Of a stretch of 26,968 nucleotides of DNA, positions 1 to 8,180 are shown one piece after another. The DNA lies in NCBI GenBank assembly GCA_964432985.1, contig CAYSPT010000068.1, forward strand, positions 1 through 26,968, given 5' to 3'. The DNA comes from CAYSPT01 sp964432985. GTDB taxonomy: Bacteria; Muiribacteriota; CAYSPT01. Position 1 is the stretch's first letter. Each line of letters starts with the position of its first letter. The position numbers were made by a program, and so were the translations under genes. The notes below the pieces were generated by a model that did not search any database, was not told the DNA's origin, and saw only the letters and a list, made by a program, of their open reading frames with translations.

Positions 1-363
1 GGTTACGACCTCTTTACCGGCTCCAGCACCGGCGGTATCCCCGGCAAGATGGCCGGCCGGGTTGGCGATGTTCCCCTGGTGGGATGCGGGCTGTACGCCG
101 ACAACGAGACCGCGGCGGTGAGCTGCTCGGGTTGGGGTGAAGGACTCATCCGCACCGCGGCTGCCCGGGCGGTTAGCGAGCGCATCCGCTCCGGACTCTC
201 CCCCCAGGAGAGCGTGGAGCACGTGCTGAAGGACCTGTGGCGGCGCACGGAAGGCCGGGGAGGAATTATCGCCATAGGACATGACGGACAGCAGGGTGCC
301 GCGTTTACCACCCCCGCCATGGCTTACGCAGGTCCCGGATGCCGATTTTTACAGGTATCCTGA
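1..363 (+). CDS. Isoaspartyl peptidase / L-asparaginase (Ntn-hydrolase), C-terminal part only
   Basis: The reading frame is open from the window edge to TGA at 361-363 and gives 120 residues. The family hydrolyses isoaspartyl dipeptides and/or asparagine after autocleavage into alpha and beta subunits. What is visible is most of the beta subunit: the STGG segment (residues 9-12), the GRVGD motif whose Arg20 and Asp23 correspond to the family's substrate-carboxylate contacts, LYADN (31-35), and SGWGEG (43-48), which matches the TGHGE oxyanion segment with Ser in place of Thr. The nucleophilic Thr that opens the beta subunit lies upstream of position 1, so activity cannot be judged. It ends 54 bp before the next gene, which has its own promoter. 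The family call is confident. Whether the main substrate is asparagine or an isoaspartyl peptide is not decidable. Confidence 0.88.
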   Translation, partial: GYDLFTGSSTGGIPGKMAGRVGDVPLVGCGLYADNETAAVSCSGWGEGLIRTAAARAVSERIRSGLSPQESVEHVLKDLWRRTEGRGGIIAIGHDGQQGAAFTTPAMAYAGPGCRFLQVS

Positions 364-381
364 ATCTCTTCAAACTACCTT

Positions 382-410
382 TTGCTCTTTTAACTCCCGT
401 TTGTTATTAT
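382..410 (+). promoter_or_regulatory. Sigma70-type promoter giving an apparently leaderless mRNA
   Basis: TTGCTC (382-387) and TATTAT (405-410) are separated by 17 bp. The -10 ends 7 nt before the ATG at 418, so transcription should begin at or next to the start codon. No Shine-Dalgarno sequence precedes that ATG. Confidence 0.55.
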
Positions 411-417
411 TGTCATT

Positions 418-3318
418 ATGATACGGAAGCTGAGCCCATTTATATTTTTTGCCATTACGATTTTCTTCGCCGTGGTGACGCTGTCCAACCTGCCCCAGTT
501 CTCCACCGGGCTGCGCGAGAAGACCTTCTCCTTCGAGTTTCCCTACATGGCCTGCACCGACCGGGACGGCAACATCGTCCTGCTGGACGATCAGTCGCGG
601 CGCATCACCAAGATGACCCCCGACGGAACCGTGCTGTTCACCCTTCATGGGCGAAGCCGGGCCCGACACTCCTTCTGGGAAGCGATCAACATGGACCTGG
701 ATGCCGAAGGCAACATCTACGTGCTCAACGCCATGCGCAGCCCCGAGGGGCCTTATGAGCGTGAGAGCATAATCAAGTTTGACCGAAACGGCCGCTTCGC
801 CGGGGTGCTGGTGGAGGAGCACTTCACCAAGGAGGACCGCGACGCCGGCGTCAACCTGTCCTGGGGCAGTATGCACGTGGAAGGAAACTTCGTCTACTAT
901 TTCTTCAACCGGGCCGACCACCGTATCGAGTACTACAAGGTGCCGCTGGCCGGCGGGACGCCCCAGAAGCTCTTCGAGCTCACCCTGGAAACCAGAATAC
1001 TGGACATGATCGGGACCGAAAATGAAGACATGTACCTGATCACCCGGGATTCCCGGATATTCAAGCTGGGAGCGGACCGCAAACCGGAACCTCTCACCGG
1101 GGTAAAGAACACCCTGCCCTCGCCCTTCAGCCTGGCCCGGGACGACAAGGGCACCCTGTACGTGTCGGACCTCATCTGGCAGGGCGTGTTCAGCTATTCG
1201 CCCGAGACCGGGGTGACGCCGTTTCTCACCAGCCAGGACATCATCCGCACCGACCTGGAAAGCAAGGGAGTCCTCCGCCGGAAAGGCGGAGTCCTCATCG
1301 GCTACCTGTCCCACTCTTCAGGGAGTCTCTCCATGGTGGACCAGATCAACCGGCGGGTGCTGATTATCGGCCCCGACGGGCAGCTGAAAACCACCCTCAC
1401 CGAAGGACGGTATTCCACGTCGCTGGTGGTGTTCCGCGTGCTGGTGCACCTCAGCGCCGTCATGGCAGTCCTCTGCCTGCTGGTAACCGTCTACCTGTTC
1501 TACCGGGTGACCCTGGAAGGACGGCTGACGCTGATCGTCAAGCACCTGCTGTTCTATATCCCGCTCATCACCCTGTTCGTGGTCCTCATTTCCTGGCGTA
1601 TTTACATCAACGGCCGGGAGCGCCTCGAAACCGAAGTCTACCACCGCCTGGCGGCCATGGCCCAGACCAGCGCCAACTTTATCGACGGCGATGCGGTGGA
1701 GAGGATCCAGGCTCCCGAAGACCTGAAAAAAGCGGACTATGCCCTGGTGCGCGACCAGCTCAACGCCGTGATGAACGACCGTTCCGATCCCTGGAACGTG
1801 TCGCTATATGCCGTCATCTACACCTTGAAAGACGGCATATTCTACTTCGTGTGCGATATCGGCGCCTTCTACCAGGTCATGTCGCCGCAGATCTACATGC
1901 TGCCTGAGACCTACCGGGCCTTTGAGAAAGGCAAATCCGGGTACGGTATGGTCACGGACGTAGGGGGCAAGTGGCTGGTGGGCCTGGCCCCCATCCGCAA
2001 CAGCGACGGCGTCATCATCGGTGTGCTCGAAATTTCGAGCGACCTCAACCTGCTGGACGACGTGGACCGGAACTTCCGCAAGAACATCATCATCGGCGTC
2101 ATTATTTCGCTGGCGGTGTTCATCGTCTCCTTCGTAGTCCTGACCCTGTACCTGCTGCGCTCCACCAGGGCCCTGCTCACGGGGATGAAGCGGGTCGCCC
2201 TGCGGGAGTACGACACCGAGCTCAGGGTCACGAGCCGCGACGAGATCGGCGACCTGACCGAGGAGTTCAACGAGATGGCCCGGCTCATCCGCGATTACGC
2301 CAACGACATGCAGTCCCTGGTGGAGGAGAGGACCGCGGAGCTGAACGAGGCCAACGAGACCCTGATGCACCAGAACAACGAAATGCTCAAAGAGCTGAAG
2401 ATGGCCCAGCGTGTCCAGCAGCAGATCATTCCCGACATCGAAACCATTCCCACCCGAAAAGAGCTGCTGCTGGGAGCGAACTACTCGGCCCTGGAGAGCG
2501 TGGGCGGAGACCTGTACGACGTGTTCGCGATAACGCCGGAGAAGTACGGGTTCCTGATCGCCGACGTGGCCGGCCACGGGGTGCCGGCGGCCATGATCAC
2601 CATGATGATCAAGGTGGCATTCTACACCAAGATACACCGCGGCATCCCGCCGGCGGAGGTGTGCAACCGGGTGAACCACGTCATCTACCAGTTCATCGGC
2701 GACCTGGAGTACTACGCCACCGCCTATTTCGGTATCCTGGACGTCACCACCGGCACCTTCCGGTACACCAACGCTGGGCACCCGGCGGCGCTTCTGTGGA
2801 AAGAACGTGAGAAGAGAATCGTCACCCTGGAAGCTACCGGGCACTTTATCGGCATCTTCGAGGAGCCCATGTTCGAAACCCGGGAAGTAAAGCTCGAGCC
2901 CGGTGACCGGATGCTGCTGTTCACTGACGGGATCATCGAAGCTCAGAACAAGCAGGAGGAATTTTACGGCTACGAGCGCCTCCACGCCTTCTTCGAAAAA
3001 GGGTACCGGCTGGCACCGAAAGAGTTCGTTGACAAGCTTATCGATGATGTTACCGCTTTCGGTGACGACCATCCCGCCGACGACGACCGGGCCATCCTGT
3101 ACATCCAGTACCAGCCGGACATGGAGGCAATGGGTCAATCAGACAACGGTAGCGATGAAACCGGACCGTCCGGCACCGAAGAATCCGAGGCGTCCAAGCC
3201 ACCGCTGACAGTAGAAGCCCGCAAAGTCCCAGCAGAACGCAAGGTTCCGACGAAAAAAAAGGCGGAGAAAAAATCTACTAAAAAGAAAGCCAAGAAGTCC
3301 GGCAAAAAGAAGAAGTAG
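418..3318 (+). CDS. Membrane sensor phosphatase: beta-propeller / CACHE / HAMP / SpoIIE-type PP2C
   Basis: The 966-residue protein should dephosphorylate Ser/Thr phosphoproteins, by analogy with SpoIIE/RsbU regulators of anti-anti-sigma partners. Order of parts: an N-terminal membrane segment (about 7-23); an NHL/propeller-like extracytoplasmic region (about 45-330) with repeated DxxGNIY/V blades; membrane segments at about 337-362 and 376-397; a CACHE-like ligand domain (about 398-555); a membrane segment (557-580); HAMP (about 580-632); a coiled coil; then PP2C (about 682-898). Metal-site residues are present: GGD (696-698), D716 in DVAGHG, NAGHP (785-789), D837 in FTDG, and D889/D890. The tail (about 901-966) is very lysine-rich. 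The ATG at 418 is chosen because it keeps the first membrane segment and sits 7 nt after a -10 box. Ligand and target are unknown. Confidence 0.88.
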   Translation: MIRKLSPFIFFAITIFFAVVTLSNLPQFSTGLREKTFSFEFPYMACTDRDGNIVLLDDQSRRITKMTPDGTVLFTLHGRSRARHSFWEAINMDLDAEGNIYVLNAMRSPEGPYERESIIKFDRNGRFAGVLVEEHFTKEDRDAGVNLSWGSMHVEGNFVYYFFNRADHRIEYYKVPLAGGTPQKLFELTLETRILDMIGTENEDMYLITRDSRIFKLGADRKPEPLTGVKNTLPSPFSLARDDKGTLYVSDLIWQGVFSYSPETGVTPFLTSQDIIRTDLESKGVLRRKGGVLIGYLSHSSGSLSMVDQINRRVLIIGPDGQLKTTLTEGRYSTSLVVFRVLVHLSAVMAVLCLLVTVYLFYRVTLEGRLTLIVKHLLFYIPLITLFVVLISWRIYINGRERLETEVYHRLAAMAQTSANFIDGDAVERIQAPEDLKKADYALVRDQLNAVMNDRSDPWNVSLYAVIYTLKDGIFYFVCDIGAFYQVMSPQIYMLPETYRAFEKGKSGYGMVTDVGGKWLVGLAPIRNSDGVIIGVLEISSDLNLLDDVDRNFRKNIIIGVIISLAVFIVSFVVLTLYLLRSTRALLTGMKRVALREYDTELRVTSRDEIGDLTEEFNEMARLIRDYANDMQSLVEERTAELNEANETLMHQNNEMLKELKMAQRVQQQIIPDIETIPTRKELLLGANYSALESVGGDLYDVFAITPEKYGFLIADVAGHGVPAAMITMMIKVAFYTKIHRGIPPAEVCNRVNHVIYQFIGDLEYYATAYFGILDVTTGTFRYTNAGHPAALLWKEREKRIVTLEATGHFIGIFEEPMFETREVKLEPGDRMLLFTDGIIEAQNKQEEFYGYERLHAFFEKGYRLAPKEFVDKLIDDVTAFGDDHPADDDRAILYIQYQPDMEAMGQSDNGSDETGPSGTEESEASKPPLTVEARKVPAERKVPTKKKAEKKSTKKKAKKSGKKKK

Positions 3319-3329
3319 CCGTCCGGGGC

Positions 3330-3358
3330 TTGCAAAATCCGCGCAAACACTGTATAAT
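3330..3358 (+). promoter_or_regulatory. Strong sigma70-type promoter for the S9 peptidase
   Basis: TTGCAA (3330-3335) is followed after exactly 17 bp by a consensus TATAAT (3353-3358). It lies just after the stop of the phosphatase gene. The expected transcription start near 3365 gives a leader of about 140 nt before the ATG at 3505. Confidence 0.72.
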
Positions 3359-3504
3359 AGCCCTCTCTCACGTTGGAATCCCTTTTTTCTGACACCGGAT
3401 ACAACTATCCAGCCCAACTGTTTTACAAGTTGCCGCCACAAGAGGCAAACCTATGGAATAGCTGGACTATTGGAGAAATTCTACTTTTTGTTAGGAGTAT
3501 GATC

Positions 3505-5394
3505 ATGAGCAGCGCACAAACCGAAACAGAACTGAAACAACCGCAAGCCGAAAGCGCGGTGAAACTCATCCCCCGAAGCGTATTGTACGGCAACCCGAAA
3601 AGGAGTCGACCCGACATATCTCCCGACGGGACCAGACTTGCTTACCTGGCCCCCCTTGACGGCGTGATGAATATCTGGATAAGCGAGCCCGGCGATGCCA
3701 CAGGGCAGGCGGTCACCCGTGACACCAACCGCGGAATCCAGCGGTATTTCTGGGCCAACGACAGCCGCCACATCCTGTACGTGCAGGACCGCGACGGCAA
3801 CGAGAACTGGCGCCTGTTCGCCGTGGACATGGACACGGGAGACACCAAGGACTACACCCCGTTTGAGAACGTGCAGGTCCGGATTACCGCCTATGACAAA
3901 CGGTTCCCCAACGAGCTTCTCATCGGGCTCAACAAGGAAGACCCCCAGAACCACGACGTCTATCACCTGGACCTGACCACCGGGGAGTTGACCCGGGTGG
4001 TGAAGAATCCCGGCGGTGTGCTGGGATGGATGGCCGACGCGGATTTCAAGGTCCGCTGCGGTATCGCCGTTACGGCCGAAGGCGGGTTCAAGCTTATCCA
4101 CCGTGAAACTGTCGAAGACGATTGGCGGGACCTGATCGTCTGGGAGCCGGGAGAAAACATGACCAACTTCCCCATTGGTTTTACGCGGGAAGGCAGGCAC
4201 CTGTACCTGATGGATTCCCGCGGCAGCAACACAACTCAGCTGATAAAGCTCGAATGCGCCACCGGGAAAGTGGAGGTCCTTCTCCGGGATGACACCTACG
4301 ATATCGGGACGGGCCACGTCCTGATTCATCCAGACACTTACGATATCCAGGCGGTATGCATTGAAAAAGACCGATCGCACTGGGTGGTGATCGACCCCTC
4401 GATCGAAGAGGATTTCGACGTCATCCGCCAGCTGGACCACGGCGATTTTTCCATAATCAGCCGTGACCACGCGGACCGCACCTGGATCGTCAATTTTTCC
4501 AAAGACAACGGTCCCACTTCCTATTACCTGTATGACCGCGAAAAGAAGAAAGGGGCGCTTCTCTTCGTCAATAAGCCGCAGCTCAACGAGCACCGGCTGG
4601 CCGGCACGGAGCCGTTCACCATCAGCTCCCGTGACGGGCTCACTCTGCACGGTTACATCACCTTCCCGGTGGATGTCGAGCGGAAAAACCTGCCCCTGGT
4701 GCTGCTGGTTCACGGGGGGCCGAACATGCGCGACCACTGGGGCTACAGCGCCAATGCCCAGTGGTTTTCCAACCGCGGCTACATCTGCCTGCAGGTCAAT
4801 TACCGCGGCTCCATTGGTTTCGGCAAGGCCTTCGTCAACGCCGCCAACAGGGAATGGGCGGGCAAGATGCACGACGACCTGGTGGACACCGTCGACTGGG
4901 CGGTTGAGCAGGGCTACGCCGACCCGGACCGCCTGGCCATCTACGGCGCCTCCTACGGCGGTTACGCCGCCCTGGTGGGAGCCACCTTCACCCCGGACCT
5001 GTTCTGCTGCGCCGTGGACATCGTCGGCCCCAGCAACCTGGTCACCCTGATGAACTCCTACCCGCCCTACTGGGCCAACCTGCAGGAGCAGTCCAAGCGA
5101 CGTATCGGCGACCCGGACACCGAGCCGGAGTTTCTCATGTCGCGCTCACCGCTTTCGCGGGTGGACGACATAAAGATACCCATCCTCATCGGGCACGGCG
5201 CCAACGACCCGCGGGTGCCCCAGGCGGAGTCGGAGATGATCGTGGAAAAGATGAAGGAGAAGGGGATCGACTACGAGTACCTGCTGTTCCCCGACGAGGG
5301 CCACGGGTTCGTGAAACCGGAGAACAAGATCAAGTTCCAGACCGTGGCGGAGAAGTTCCTGGCCAAGCATCTCGGAGGACGCTTCGAAGAGTAG
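3505..5394 (+). CDS. Prolyl oligopeptidase / acylaminoacyl-peptidase family serine peptidase (S9)
   Basis: The protein has 629 residues and no signal peptide, so it should act in the cytoplasm on oligopeptides or N-acylated peptides. The N-terminal half is a beta-propeller opening with the S9C-like ISPDGTRLAYLAP segment. The C-terminal half is an alpha/beta hydrolase with HGGP, then GASYGG carrying the nucleophile Ser483, Asp568 in GANDPRVP and His600 in DEGHGF, so the triad is complete. The start is set by AGGAG (3493-3497), which lies 7 nt from the ATG at 3505. The ATG at 3499 is only 1 nt from it. An in-frame ATG at 3373 would add 44 residues unlike the family and has no ribosome site. The gene is transcribed alone from the promoter at 3330-3358 and closed by a weak hairpin. 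Dipeptidyl-peptidase versus acylaminoacyl specificity is not resolved. Confidence 0.93.
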   Translation: MSSAQTETELKQPQAESAVKLIPRSVLYGNPKRSRPDISPDGTRLAYLAPLDGVMNIWISEPGDATGQAVTRDTNRGIQRYFWANDSRHILYVQDRDGNENWRLFAVDMDTGDTKDYTPFENVQVRITAYDKRFPNELLIGLNKEDPQNHDVYHLDLTTGELTRVVKNPGGVLGWMADADFKVRCGIAVTAEGGFKLIHRETVEDDWRDLIVWEPGENMTNFPIGFTREGRHLYLMDSRGSNTTQLIKLECATGKVEVLLRDDTYDIGTGHVLIHPDTYDIQAVCIEKDRSHWVVIDPSIEEDFDVIRQLDHGDFSIISRDHADRTWIVNFSKDNGPTSYYLYDREKKKGALLFVNKPQLNEHRLAGTEPFTISSRDGLTLHGYITFPVDVERKNLPLVLLVHGGPNMRDHWGYSANAQWFSNRGYICLQVNYRGSIGFGKAFVNAANREWAGKMHDDLVDTVDWAVEQGYADPDRLAIYGASYGGYAALVGATFTPDLFCCAVDIVGPSNLVTLMNSYPPYWANLQEQSKRRIGDPDTEPEFLMSRSPLSRVDDIKIPILIGHGANDPRVPQAESEMIVEKMKEKGIDYEYLLFPDEGHGFVKPENKIKFQTVAEKFLAKHLGGRFEE

Positions 5395-5412
5395 AGCGGT
5401 CCGCTGTTTTTT
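5395..5412 (+). terminator. Weak intrinsic terminator after the S9 peptidase
   Basis: Immediately after the TAG, AGCGG and CCGCT flank one base (in practice a 4-bp stem with a 3-nt loop) and are followed by GTTTTTT. The stem is short, so this is only a plausible terminator. Confidence 0.4.
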
Positions 5413-5595
5413 GGATGAGCAAGCGCTTTGCGCAGTCGTGCTTCTTCGAAGCATTAGCGAAGCGAATGTTTGGCCTCAGGGAGGGACTGTTGAACATTGT
5501 TACTGAATCATGTCCTTCAGGCCAATAGAAAGCAACCAGCTTGCTGTGCCCCCCTCGATTGCACCACGGGAACACTATATAGGTCTGTCCAGGGG

Positions 5596-5635
5596 TTGTA
5601 ACAGATCTGTTACAATTGTAACAAATTTGTTACAA
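5596..5635. promoter_or_regulatory. Twin abutting 20-bp perfect palindromes (candidate operator)
   Basis: TTGTAACAGATCTGTTACAA (5596-5615) and TTGTAACAAATTTGTTACAA (5616-5635) are each perfect inverted repeats and touch end to end. They fit one consensus, TTGTAACARATYTGTTACAA. GGGG (5592-5595) and CCCC (5636-5639) flank them, so the 48-bp whole is itself an inverted repeat with two mismatching pairs. This is the layout expected of two dimer sites for a repressor. The cognate regulator is not identified. Confidence 0.7.
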
Positions 5636-5731
5636 CCCCACAATCGAGCCTATATCCGTCTTTTACCAGCAAAACCATACAAAACTTCTACGGCAACAGC
5701 CGCACTAATCGGGAGCACACGCACCGCCCTT

Positions 5732-5742
5732 TATGATAAGAT
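5732..5742 (+). promoter_or_regulatory. Possible -10 element(s) for the uracil-DNA glycosylase gene
   Basis: TATGAT (5732-5737) and the overlapping TAAGAT (5737-5742) lie 11 and 6 nt before the ATG at 5749. Neither has a recognisable -35 box. The short distance and the absence of a Shine-Dalgarno sequence resemble the leaderless arrangement of neighbouring genes. Confidence 0.35.
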
Positions 5743-5748
5743 TAAATT

Positions 5749-6369
5749 ATGACTACGGAAGATCGCACGGAGCAGTTGCGGAAGATCCGGGACGAGGTTT
5801 GGAACCTGTCTTCGTCGCCCCTGTACGAGGAGCGTAAGAAAAACCGTTGCTACCCGGTGCTGGGACAGGGAAGCCACCACGCCGAGGTGGTCTTCATCGG
5901 TGAAGCCCCGGGACGGAACGAAGCCAAAACCGGGGTGCCGTTCTGCGGCGCTGCCGGGAAGATTCTGGACGAGCTGCTGGCCTCGGTAAACATCCCCCGT
6001 GAAGATGTGTACATCACCAACATCCTCAAGGACCGCCCGCCGGAAAACCGCGATCCGCTGCCCAACGAGATAGACGCCTACGCCCCCTTCCTCCTCAGGC
6101 AGTTGGCCATCATCCAGCCGAAGGTCATCGTCACCCTGGGGCGGTTTTCCACCCAGTTCATCCTGGAGAAGTTCAAACTGGGGCACAAGGCCGGATCCAT
6201 CGGCAAACTTCACGGGACAGTATTCATCGGCCGGACATCCTACGGGGAAATCAACATCCTTCCCATGTATCACCCGGCGGCTTCAATCTACAAACCTCCG
6301 TTGAAGGAAACACTGCTGGAGGACTTCAAGATCCTGGAGAACCTGCTCAAGCGGAAGACACCTTCTTGA
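5749..6369 (+). CDS. Family-4-like uracil-DNA glycosylase lacking the Fe-S cysteines
   Basis: The 206-residue protein should remove uracil from DNA in base excision repair. Family signatures: IGEAPGRNE (GEAPG at 51-55), GVPFCGAAGKILDELL, ITNILKDRPPENR, KVIVTLGR, and the C-terminal MYHPAA motif with His175. Classical family-4 enzymes bind a 4Fe-4S cluster through two N-terminal Cys in a CxxCPL motif, one in NVVKCRPP and one in the following helix. Here these positions read SSSPLY, LKDRPP and DAYAPF, so all four ligands appear to be absent. Related cluster-less proteins exist, as I recall, in candidate-phylum genomes. The ATG at 5749 lacks a ribosome site. Upstream lie the twin palindromes. The fold assignment is firm; activity without the cluster is inferred. 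Confidence 0.88.
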   Translation: MTTEDRTEQLRKIRDEVWNLSSSPLYEERKKNRCYPVLGQGSHHAEVVFIGEAPGRNEAKTGVPFCGAAGKILDELLASVNIPREDVYITNILKDRPPENRDPLPNEIDAYAPFLLRQLAIIQPKVIVTLGRFSTQFILEKFKLGHKAGSIGKLHGTVFIGRTSYGEINILPMYHPAASIYKPPLKETLLEDFKILENLLKRKTPS

Positions 6370-6437
6370 CTTGCTGGATATCTTCCTTTACAAGTTTTCT
6401 TGTCCAGGCGGGCGGAAGACCTCTGTGTTTTGCAAGT

Positions 6438-6454
6438 GTTATAAATTTTACAAC
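6438..6454. promoter_or_regulatory. 17-bp AT-rich dyad, copy 1
   Basis: GTTATAAATTTTACAAC, whose complement differs by one base from the perfect dyad at 12827-12843. It sits inside a larger inverted repeat, CAAGTGTT (6433-6440) and AACACTTG (6452-6459). It lies between the glycosylase stop and the promoter at 6523. Confidence 0.45.
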
Positions 6455-6522
6455 ACTTGTTGTAGTGTACATGTTGCTCCACTATACGTTTCGGAGCGGT
6501 TTCCAAAACACCTAGCCATGCC

Positions 6523-6551
6523 TTGTCAAATCCCCTGTCCACCTGTATAGT
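6523..6551 (+). promoter_or_regulatory. Sigma70-type promoter giving an apparently leaderless mRNA
   Basis: TTGTCA (6523-6528) and TATAGT (6546-6551) are separated by 17 bp. The -10 ends 8 nt before the ATG at 6560, and no Shine-Dalgarno sequence fits in between. Confidence 0.65.
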
Positions 6552-6559
6552 AAGTATCT

Positions 6560-8014
6560 ATGGATAAAATAGACGCTAATCTGGAGCACCTGCTTTCCCG
6601 TGAGCGGGAAACTCGGATCATCTGCGCGGAGTTGAACAACTTTACCGACCTGAAACCGTCTCTGGACGTGGTCATCAAGCACATCAGGGACCTGACCGGA
6701 TGCGAAGCGGTCAGTATCAGGCTTCACGAAAACGACGACTACCCCTACTATGTCTACACGGGATTTCCCGAATTGTTCATCCAGAAAGAAAACAGCCTGT
6801 GCTCCGGTAATGGCTGCAACCAGGCCTCTTCCTGCCAGCTGGCATGCCTATGCGGGAACGTGATCAGCGGACGGACCGACGACGGGCTTCCCTGTTTCAC
6901 CTCCTACGGAAGTTTCTGGACGAACAATTCTCCCAACATCCTGAAGCTTGTAGATCAGCATCCCCATCTATTCAAGCACATCAGGGGACACTGCATCACC
7001 CTCGGGTACCTCTCCATGGCGATGATTCCCATCAAGGACCGGGGACGGCGGATAGGGCTGATACAGATAAACGACAAAAAGCCCGGCATGTTTACCGAAG
7101 TTCTTATTCTGTACCTGGAGATGATTGGGTCCCAGATCGGGCTGGCGGTCCGGAACAGCCTGACCCACACCCGTCTGGTGGAACACGAGCAGAAACTCAA
7201 GCGGCTCCAGGCACAACTGGTCGCCACCAACAAGAAGCTCAAAGAGGTGCTGGACGCTATCCAGTTCGATCTCGATGCCGCCAGCAAAATCCAGCGGCAA
7301 CTGCTTCCACCGGAAAAAATCATTATTGAAGGAATCGAGACCGCCTGGTGGTTCGAGCCCTGCGCGGAGGTCAGCGGCGACCTTCTCAACGTGTTCCACC
7401 TGGATACGGATCACATCGGATTATACGTTCTGGACGTGTCCGGGCACGGTGTGCAGGCGGCCCTGCTCGCCGTGAGCTTGAGCCGTATGCTCACCAACTG
7501 GGACGATACAGACACCCTTGTAACCACCGGACAGGGAACAGTCCGTCCCCCCGGGGAAGTGCTGAACCTACTCAATAGACGTTTCCAGATAGACGATTCC
7601 TCCAACCAGTATTTCACGATAATCTACGGGGTATTGAACACCAGTACTGGAGTATTTCGGTACGCCAAGGCCGGCCATCAGCCCTTGCTGGTGTGCGCTC
7701 CGGACGGCACGGCCGAATTCATGGTCCACGGGAGTCACCCGGTGGGCTGGCAGAAAGACGTTATATACACCGATTGCGAACTGAAACCGGCGCCCGGCAC
7801 CCGGCTCTTCCTCTTCACCGACGGCATCATAGAGGCCAAGCCGGGAGTCAAAGAAGAAATGTTCGGCTATGACCGGCTTGCCAGCCTGGTCAAACAGGAA
7901 AGGCAGTCAGATCTCGCCTCATGCGTTGACTCGGCTGCCCGCGCGGTCCACACCTGGCTCGACGGCCGCCCGCCCGGCGACGACATGACACTGCTGGCCC
8001 TGGAAATCAAGTAA
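6560..8014 (+). CDS. GAF-domain SpoIIE/PP2C-type serine/threonine phosphatase
   Basis: The 484-residue soluble protein has an N-terminal GAF domain (about 15-205), a coiled-coil linker (about 210-245) and a PP2C domain (about 250-484). The GAF belongs to a Cys-bearing subtype: C96 and C98 lie in LACLCGNVISGRTD, followed by FTSYGSFWTN and, later, IPIKDRGRRIGLIQIND. PP2C metal residues are present: D274 in SGDLLN, D292 in DVSGHG, AGHQP, D421 in FTDG, and D474/D475 at the end. It should dephosphorylate a Ser/Thr phosphoprotein under control of a small molecule or redox signal at the GAF domain. No anti-sigma or STAS partner is adjacent. It is the second PP2C in 8 kb, and a kinase lies at the far end of the window. 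Start ATG 6560 is set by the promoter distance. Confidence 0.9.
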   Translation: MDKIDANLEHLLSRERETRIICAELNNFTDLKPSLDVVIKHIRDLTGCEAVSIRLHENDDYPYYVYTGFPELFIQKENSLCSGNGCNQASSCQLACLCGNVISGRTDDGLPCFTSYGSFWTNNSPNILKLVDQHPHLFKHIRGHCITLGYLSMAMIPIKDRGRRIGLIQINDKKPGMFTEVLILYLEMIGSQIGLAVRNSLTHTRLVEHEQKLKRLQAQLVATNKKLKEVLDAIQFDLDAASKIQRQLLPPEKIIIEGIETAWWFEPCAEVSGDLLNVFHLDTDHIGLYVLDVSGHGVQAALLAVSLSRMLTNWDDTDTLVTTGQGTVRPPGEVLNLLNRRFQIDDSSNQYFTIIYGVLNTSTGVFRYAKAGHQPLLVCAPDGTAEFMVHGSHPVGWQKDVIYTDCELKPAPGTRLFLFTDGIIEAKPGVKEEMFGYDRLASLVKQERQSDLASCVDSAARAVHTWLDGRPPGDDMTLLALEIK

Positions 8015-8080
8015 TCAGCATAAGAAGATAGCACGGAGCCTGCAATTCATTGATGATGACCTGTCAGCCCGGTCCACCTG

Positions 8081-8165
8081 AGGCCTGGCCTCAGGCCTGG
8101 CCTCAAGCCTGACTGGAGGTCTGCCGGAGGTCTGACTGTAAGATCTGACCGTAAGGCCTAACCTT
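8081..8165. repeat. Degenerate ~12-bp tandem repeat, about seven units
   Basis: Two identical AGGCCTGGCCTC units (8081-8104) are followed by diverging units such as AAGCCTGACTGG, AGGTCTGCCGG, AGGTCTGACTGT and AAGATCTGACCGT. TGAGGCCTGGCCTCA (8079-8093) is also a perfect inverted repeat. It lies between the phosphatase stop and the locus-A promoter. It is non-coding, and a terminator role is possible but there is no T run. Confidence 0.6.
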
Positions 8166-8180
8166 TCGGTCTATAAAGAA

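Larger units (their letters stand above)
5395..5748. other. 354-bp gene-free region between S9 peptidase and uracil-DNA glycosylase
   Basis: No coding potential is convincing here. It holds the terminator-like hairpin at its left end, the twin palindromes at 5596-5635, and a TATA-rich stretch (5576-5581) 14 bp before those palindromes that could be part of a -10 element but has no good -35. The right end holds -10-like sequences just before the glycosylase start. Confidence 0.6.

Noticed and set aside
1804..3138. Long open frame on the minus strand opposite the first phosphatase (444 codons)
   Set aside because: It is a mirror of GC-rich codon bias in the real gene; it has no recognisable domains or promoter. 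The same holds for the 463-codon frame opposite the S9 peptidase.
3373..3504. In-frame upstream extension of the S9 peptidase (44 residues from ATG 3373)
   Set aside because: It has no ribosome site and is unlike the family, and AGGAG is ideally placed for ATG 3505. It is treated as leader.
6483..6505. Third ECF-like box on the minus strand (AACCGCTCC)
   Set aside because: The following CGT is 4 nt after GCTCC instead of 10 nt, the -35 reads AAACC and it points into the end of the glycosylase gene. The spacing does not match the two good sites.
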